Assembly (NCBI GenBank): GCA_037954235.1
Contig: JBBMOA010000001.1
Coordinates: forward strand, 8,704,001 to 8,768,000
DNA: 64,000 nucleotides
From: Aulostomus chinensis
Taxonomy: Eukaryota; Chordata; Actinopteri; Syngnathiformes; Aulostomidae
Direction: 5' to 3'
Shown piece after piece: positions 57,101-64,000 of the stretch (its first letter is position 1; every line of letters starts with the position of its first letter). The notes below the pieces were generated by a model. The model did no database searches. It had not been told where the DNA came from and saw only the letters and a list, made by a program, of their open reading frames with translations. The position numbers and the translations under genes are program-made.

Positions 57101-60100
57101 TGCGACAGTGATGTCGTGAGAGTTGCTCCGATCCTCAAAATGATGCTAAAGTGATGTAATGAGAGTTGCGACAAACCTAAGAAGTGATGCTACAGTGATG
57201 TAGTGAGAGTTGATAGTAATTTCAAAATAATGCTAAAGCGGTGAAACGAGAGTTGCTACTTCCCTAAGAAATGATGCGACAGTGATGTGGTGAGAGTTGC
57301 TCTAACCTCAAAATAATGGTACAGTGATGTAATGAGGGTTGCTATTTATCTCAGAAATGATGCCACAGTGATGTGGTGAGAGTTGCTACGAACCTCAAAA
57401 TGATGCTACAGTGATGTGGTGAGAGTTGCTACGAATCTCAAAATGATGCTACAGTGATGTAATGAGGGTTGCTATTTACCTAAGAAATGATGCTACAGTG
57501 ATGTGGTGAGAGTTGCTACGAACCTCAAAATGATGCTACAGTGATGTAATGAGGGTTGCTATTTACCTAAGAAATGATGCCACAGTGATGTGGTGAGAGT
57601 TGCTCCGAACCTCAAAATGATGCTACAGTGATGTTATGAGAGTTGCTACGAATCTCAAAACGATGCTAAAGTAATGTCGTGAGAGTTGCTACTATCCTCA
57701 AAATGATGCTAAAGTGATGTAATGAGAGTTGCTACAAACCTAAGAAGTGATGCTACAGTGATGTGGTGAGAGTTGCTACGAACCTCAAAATGATGCGACA
57801 GTAATGTCGTGAGAGTTGCTACGAATCTCAAAATGATGCTAAAGTGATGTAATGAGAGTTGCTAAAAACCTAAGAAGTGATGCTACAGTGATGTGGTGAG
57901 AGTTGATAGTAATTTCAAAATAATGCTAAAGCAGTGGAATGAGAGTTGCTACTTCCCTAAGAAATGATGCGACAGTGATGTCGTGAGCGTTGCTACGAAC
58001 CTCAAAATGATGCGACAGTGATGTAATGAGGGTTGCTATTTACCTAAGAAATGATGCTACAGTGATGTGGTGAGAGTTGCTACGAACCTCAAAATGATGC
58101 TACAGTGATGTAATGAGAGTTGCTACGAATCTCAAAATGATGCTAAAGTAAGGTTGTGAGAGTTGCTACTATCCTCAAAATGATGCAACAGTGATGTGGT
58201 GAGAGTTGCTACGATCTTCAAAATGATGCTACAGTGATGTAGTGAGAGTTGCTACGAACCGCAAAATGATACTACAGTGATATAATGAGGGTTGCTATTT
58301 ACCGAAGAAATGATGCGACAGTGATGTGGTGAGAGTTGCTACGAACCGCAAAATGATGCTACAGTGATATAATGAGGGTTGCTATTTACCTAAGAAATGA
58401 TGCTACAGTGATGTGGTGAGAGTTGCTACGAACCTCAAAATGATGCTACAGTGATGTAATGAGAGTTGCTACGAATCTCAAAATGATGCTAAAGTAATGT
58501 CTTGAGAGTTGCTACTATCTTCGAAATGATGCAACAGTGATGTAGTGAGAGTTGCTACGATTCTCAAAATGATGCTAAAGTGATGTAATGAGAGTTGCTA
58601 AAAAACCTAAAAAGTGATGCTACAGTGATGTGGTGAGAGTTGATAGTAATTTCAAAATAATGCGAAAGCGGTGTAATGAGAGTTGCTACTTCCCGAAGAA
58701 ATGATGCGACAGTGATGTGGTGACAGTTGCTACGAACCTCAAAATGATTCTACAGTGATGTAATGAGGGTTGCTATTTACCTAAGAAATGATGCCACAGT
58801 GATGTGGTGAGAGTTGCTACGAACCTCAAAATGATGCTACAGTGATGTAGTGAGAGTTGCTACGAACCTAAGAAGTGATGCTACATTGATGTGGTGAGAG
58901 TTGATAGTAATTTCAAAATAATGCTAAAGCAGTGTAATGAGAGTTGCTACTAATCTCAAAATCATGGTACAGTAATGTCGTGAGAGTTGCTACTAACCTC
59001 GAAATGATTCTAAAGTGATGTAATGAGAGTTGCTACAAACCTAAGAAGTGATGCTACAGTGATGTGGTGAGAGTTGATAGTAATTTCAAAATAATGCTAA
59101 AGCGGTGTCATGAGAGTTGCTACTTCCCTAAGAAATGATGCTACAGTGATGTGGTGAGAGTTGCTACGAACCTCAAAATGATGCTACAGTGATGTAATGA
59201 GGGTTGCTATTTACCTAAGAAATTATGCTACAGTGATGTGGTGAGAGTTGCTACGAACCTCAAAATGATGCTACAGTGATGTGGTGAGAGTTGTTACGAA
59301 CCGCAAAATGATACTACAGTGATATAATGAGGGTTGCTATTTACCAAAGAAATGATGCTACAGTGATGTGGTGAGAGTTGCTACGAAACTCAAAATGATG
59401 CTACAGTGATGTAATGAGGGTTGCTATTTACCTAAGAAATGATGCTACAGTGATGTGGTGAGAGTTGTTACGAATCTCAAAATGATGCTACAGTGATGTG
59501 GTGAGAATTGCTACGAACCACAAAATGATGCTACAGTGATGTAATGAGGGTTGCTATTTACCTAAGAAATGATGCTACAGTGATGTGGTGAGAGTTGCTA
59601 CGAACCTCAAAATGATGCTACAGTGATGAAATGAGGGTTGCTATTTACCTAAGAAATGATGCCACAGTGATGTGGTGAGAGTTTCTACGAACCTCAAAAT
59701 GATGCTACAGTGATGTGGTGAGAGTTGCTACGAATCTCAAAATGATGCGACAGTGATGTCGTGAGAGTTGCTACGATCCTCAAAATGATGCTAAAGTGAT
59801 GTAATGAGAGTTGCGACAAACCTAAGAAGTGATGCTACAGTGATGTAGTGAGAGTTGATAGTAATTTCAAAATAATGCTAAAGCGGTGTAATGAGAGTTG
59901 CTACTTCCCTAAGAAATGATGCGACAGTGATGTGGTGAGAGTTGCTCTAACCTCAAAATGATGGTACAGTGATGTAATGAGGGTTGCTATTTATCTAAGA
60001 AATGATGCCACAGTGATGTGGTGAGAGTTGCTACGAACCTCAAAATGATGCTACAGTGATGTGGTGAGAGTTGCTACGAATCTCAAAATGATGCTACAGT

Positions 60101-63100
60101 GATGTAATGAGGGTTGCTATTTACCTAAGAAATGATGCTACAGTGATGTGGTGAGAGTTGCTACGAACCTCAAAATGATGCTACAGTGATGTAGTGAGAG
60201 TTGCTACTATCCTCAAAATGATGCAACAGTGATGTAGTGAGAGTTGCTACGATCTTCAAAATGATGCTAAAGTGATGTAATGAGAGTTGCGACAAACCTA
60301 AGAAGTGATGCTACAGTGATATAGTGAGAGTTGCTACGAACCGCAAAATCATGCTCCAGTGATATAATGAGGGTTGCTATTTACCTAAGAAATGATGCTG
60401 CAGTGATGTGGTGAGAGTTGCTTCGAATTTCAAAATGATGCTACAGTGATATAATGAGAGTTGCTACAAACCTAAGAAATGATGCGACAGTGATGTGGTG
60501 AGAGTTGCTACGAACCTCAAAATGATGCTACAGTGATGTGGTGAGAGTTGCTACGAATCTCAAAATGATGCCACAGTGTTGTAGTGAGAGTTGCTACGAA
60601 CCTCAAAATGATGCGACAGTGATGTGGTGAGAGTTGCTACGAATCTCAAAATGATGCGACAGTGATGTAGTGAGAGTTGCTACGAACCTAAGAAGTGATG
60701 CTACAGTGATGTAATGAGAGTTGCTACTAATCTCAAAATCATGCTACAGTAATGTCGTGAGAGTTGCTACGAATCTCAAAATGATGCTAAAGTGATGTAA
60801 TGAGAGTTGCTACAAACCGAAGAAGTGATGCTACAGTGATGTGGTGAGAGTTGATAGTAATTTCAAAATAATGCTAAAGCAGTGGAATGAGAGTTGCTAC
60901 TTCCCTAAGAAATGATGCGACAGTGATGTCGTGAGCGTTGCTACGAACCTCAAAATGATGCTACAGTGATGTAATGAGGGTTGCTATTTACCTAAGAAAT
61001 GATGCTACAGTGATGTGGTGAGAGTTGCTACGAACCTCAAAATGATGCTACAGTGATGTAATGAGAGTTGCTACGAATCTCAAAATGATGCTAAAGTAAG
61101 GTCGTGAGAGTTGCTACTATCCTCAAAATGATGCAACAGTGATGTGGTGAGAGTTGCTACGATCTTCAAAATGATGCTACAGTGATGTAGTGAGAGTTGC
61201 TACGAACCGCAAAATGATGCTACAGTGATGTGGTGAGAGTTGCTACGAACCTCAAAATGATGCAACAGTGATGTAATGAGGGTTGCTATTTACCTAAGAA
61301 ATGATGCTACAGTGATGTGGTGAGAGTTGCTACGAATCTCAAAATGATGCGACAGTGATGTCGTGAGAGTTGCTACGATCCTCAAAATGATGCTAAAGTG
61401 ATGTAATGAGAGTTGCGACAAACCTAAGAAGTGATGCTACAGTGATGTAGTGAGAGTTGATAGTAATTTCAAAATAATGCTAAAGCGGTGTAATGAGAGT
61501 TGCTACTTCCCTAAGAAATGATGCGACAGTGATGTGGTGAGAGTTGCTCTAACCTCAAAATAATGGTACAGTGATGTAATGAGGGTTGCTATTTATCTCA
61601 GAAATGATGCCACAGTGATGTGGTGAGAGTTGCTACTATCCTCAAAATGATGCTAAAGTGATGTAATGAGAGTTGCTACAAACCTAAGAAGTGATGCTAC
61701 AGTGATGTGGTGAGAGTTGCTACGAACCTCAAAATGATGCGACAGTAATGTCGTGAGAGTTGCTACGAATCTCAAAATGATGCTAAAGTGATGTAATGAG
61801 AGTTGCTAAAAACCTAAGAAGTGATGCTACAGTGATGTGGTGAGAGTTGATAGTAATTTCAAAATAATGCTAAAGCAGTGTAATGAGAGTTGCTACTAAT
61901 CTCAAAATCATGGTACAGTAATGTCGTGAGAGTTGCTACTAACCTCGAAATGATTCTAAAGTGATGTAATGAGAGTTGCTACAAACCTAAGAAGTGATGC
62001 TACAGTGATGTGGTGAGAGTTGATAGTAATTTCAAAATAATGCTAAAGCGGTGTCATGAGAGTTGCTACTTCCCTAAGAAATGATGCTACAGTGATGTGG
62101 TGAGAGTTGCTACGAACCTCAAAATGATGCTACAGTGATGTAATGAGGGTTGCTATTTACCTAAGAAATGATGCTACAGTGATGTGGTGAGAGTTGTTAC
62201 GAATCTCAAAATGATGCTACAGTGATGCGGTGAGAGTTGCTACGAACCACAAAATGATGCTACAGTGATGTAATGAGGGTTGCTATTTACCTAAGAAATG
62301 ATGCTACAGTGATGTGGTGAGAGTTGCTACGAACCTCAAAATGATGCTACAGTGATGTAATGAGGGTTGCTATTTACCTAAGAAATGATGCCACAGTGAT
62401 GTGGTGAGAGTTGCTACGAACCTAAGAAATGATGCGACAGTGATGTCGTGAGAGTTGCTACGATCCTCAAAATGATGCTAAAGTGATGTAATGAGAGTTG
62501 CGACAAACCTAAGAAGTGATGCTACAGTGATGTAGTGAGAGTTGATAGTAATTTCAAAATAATGCTAAAGTGGTGTAATGAGAGTTGCTACTTCCCTAAG
62601 AAATGATGCGACAGTGATGTGGTGAGAGTTGATCTAACCTCAAAATGATGGTACAGTGATGTAATGAGGGTTGCTATTTATCTAAGAAATGATGCCACAG
62701 TGATGTGGTGAGAGTTGCTACGAACCTCAAAATGATGCTACAGTGATGTGGTGAGAGTTGCTACTAATCTCAAAATGATGCTACAGTGATTTAATGAGGG
62801 TTGCTATTTACCTAAGAAATGATGCTACAGTGATGTGGTGAGAGTTGCTACGAACCTCAAAATGATGCTACAGTGATGTAGTGAGAGTTGCTACTATCCT
62901 CAAAATGATGCAACAGTGATGTAGTGAGAGTTGCTACGATCTTCAAAATGATGCTAAAGTGATGTAATGAGAGTTGCGACAAACCTAAGAAGTGATGCTA
63001 CAGTGATATAGTAAGAGTTGCTACGAACCGCAAAATGATGCTCCAGTGATATAATGAGGGTTGCTATTTACCTAAGAAATGATGCGACAGTGATGTGGTG

Positions 63101-64000
63101 AGAGTTGCTTCGAATTTCAAAATGATGCTACAGTGATATAATGAGAGTTGCTACAAACCTAAGAAATGATGCGACAGTGATGTGGTGAGAGTTGCTGAGA
63201 ACCTCAAAATGATGCTACAGTGATGTAATGAGGGTTGCTATTTACCTAAGAAATGATGCTACAGTGATGTGGTGAGAGTTGCTACGAACCTCAAAATGAT
63301 GCTACAGTGATGTAATGAGAGTTGCTACGAATCTCAAAATGATGCTAAAGTAAGGTCGTGAGAGTTGCTACTATCCTCAAAATGATGCAACAGTGATGTG
63401 GTGAGAGTTGCTACGATCTTCAAAATGATGCTACAGTGATGTAGTGAGAGTTGCTACGAACCGCAAAATGATACTACAGTGATATAATGAGGGTTGCTAT
63501 TTACCGAAGAAATGATGCGACAGTGATGTGGTGAGAGTTGCTACGAACCGCAAAATGATGCTACAGTGATATAATGAGGGTTGCTATTTACCTAAGAAAT
63601 GATGCTACAGTGATGTGGTGAGAGTTGCTACGAACCTCAAAATGATGCTACAGTGATGTAATGAGAGTTGCTACGAATCTCAAAATGATGCTAAAGTAAT
63701 GTCGTGAGAGTTGCTACTATCCTCGAAATGATGCAACAGTGATGTAGTGAGAGTTGCTACGATTCTCAAAATGATGCTAAAGTGATGTAATGAGAGTTGC
63801 TAAAAAACCTAAAAAGTGATGCTGCAGTGATGTGGTGAGAGTTGATAGTAATTTCAAAATAATGCGAAAGCGGTGTAATGAGAGTTGCTACTTCCCTAAG
63901 AAATGATGCGACAGTGATGTGGTGACAGTTGCTACGAACCTCAAAATGATTCTACAGTGATGTAATGAGGGTTGCTATTTACCTAAGAAATGATGCCACA

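Larger units (their letters stand above)
27611..64000 (+). repeat. Main 43/44-bp satellite array, open at the right edge
   Basis: Roughly 840 tandem monomers. Class A (43 bp) has GAACCTCAAAATGATGC and GTGATGTGGTGAGAGTTGC. Class B (44 bp) has TACCTAAGAAATGATGC and GTGATGTAATGAGGGTTGC, and tends to alternate with A. Within a monomer TGCTAC occurs twice, 23 bp apart, hinting at an older half-unit of about 20-23 bp. G exceeds C on this strand (12 against 7 in the class A consensus), and GC is about 44%. Stop codons TGA (forward) and CTA/TCA (read in reverse), together with a period not divisible by 3, close every frame within about 130 bp. No gene, tRNA, SINE or microsatellite interrupts it. The array continues past 64000. 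Confidence 0.97.

Noticed and set aside
27611..64000. CRISPR-like array, because of regular short repeats
   Set aside because: There are no unique spacers. The whole 43/44-bp unit repeats, the context is eukaryotic, and there are no cas genes.
27611..64000. Tandem C/D-box snoRNA genes, because ATGATG and GTGATGT resemble a C box in every monomer
   Set aside because: The C-box match is imperfect (last A missing). A consistent CTGA D box and paired ends are absent from most monomers, and a 43-bp unit is too short.
27611..64000. CENP-B box in the monomer
   Set aside because: No TTCG...CGGGA-type motif was seen in either monomer class.

Overview
The window looks like a vertebrate nuclear genome, most probably a percomorph teleost. 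The reasons are: many dispersed tRNA genes and tRNA relics set in duplicated blocks, a tRNA-headed SINE with the GATGGATGGA-type tail common in fish, long (CA/TG)n microsatellites, introns and poly(A) signals rather than operons, and no long open reading frame anywhere. No species can be named from the sequence alone, and I recognise no complete protein-coding gene.

Layout. (1) 1-23,846 is a mosaic of low-copy duplicated blocks, several in inverted orientation. It carries about 15 tRNA genes or tRNA relics: Ala, Ser, Gln, initiator Met, His, Lys, Phe and Glu. It also carries six SINE copies or fragments, minisatellites of 22, 30 and 41 bp, and many dinucleotide tracts. The clearest large structure is an inverted duplication of about 1.8 kb (8293-10057 against 12099-13882). 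Its 2-kb spacer holds a SINE, an intact-looking initiator tRNA-Met and a tRNA-His. Two weak terminal-exon candidates (4803-5063 and 6828-7035) are the only protein-like signals worth a look.

(2) 23,847-25,453 is a GC-richer segment bounded by TGTGGCA...TGCCACA. It has a purine-rich stretch just upstream, two TATA boxes, splice-like sites and an AATAAA. I interpret it as an LTR-like retroelement remnant. It holds about seven monomers of the satellite that follows.

(3) 25,454-64,000 is one continuous tandem array of at least 38.5 kb that runs off the right edge, roughly 880 monomers of 43 or 44 bp. Its left 2 kb is made of diverged monomer types. From about 27.6 kb it is more homogeneous and dominated by two alternating monomer classes. 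Inside it, blocks of 1-3 kb recur at displacements such as 349, 1346, 1548, 4310, 12,250 and 16,560 bp and are nearly identical.

How the parts relate. The tRNA region looks like local gene amplification with decay: intact tRNAs sit beside copies with swapped anticodons, a deleted anticodon loop or missing ends. The satellite appears to begin inside the LTR-like segment, so the array may have been seeded by that element. This is an inference and has not been tested. All sequence comparisons were made by eye.
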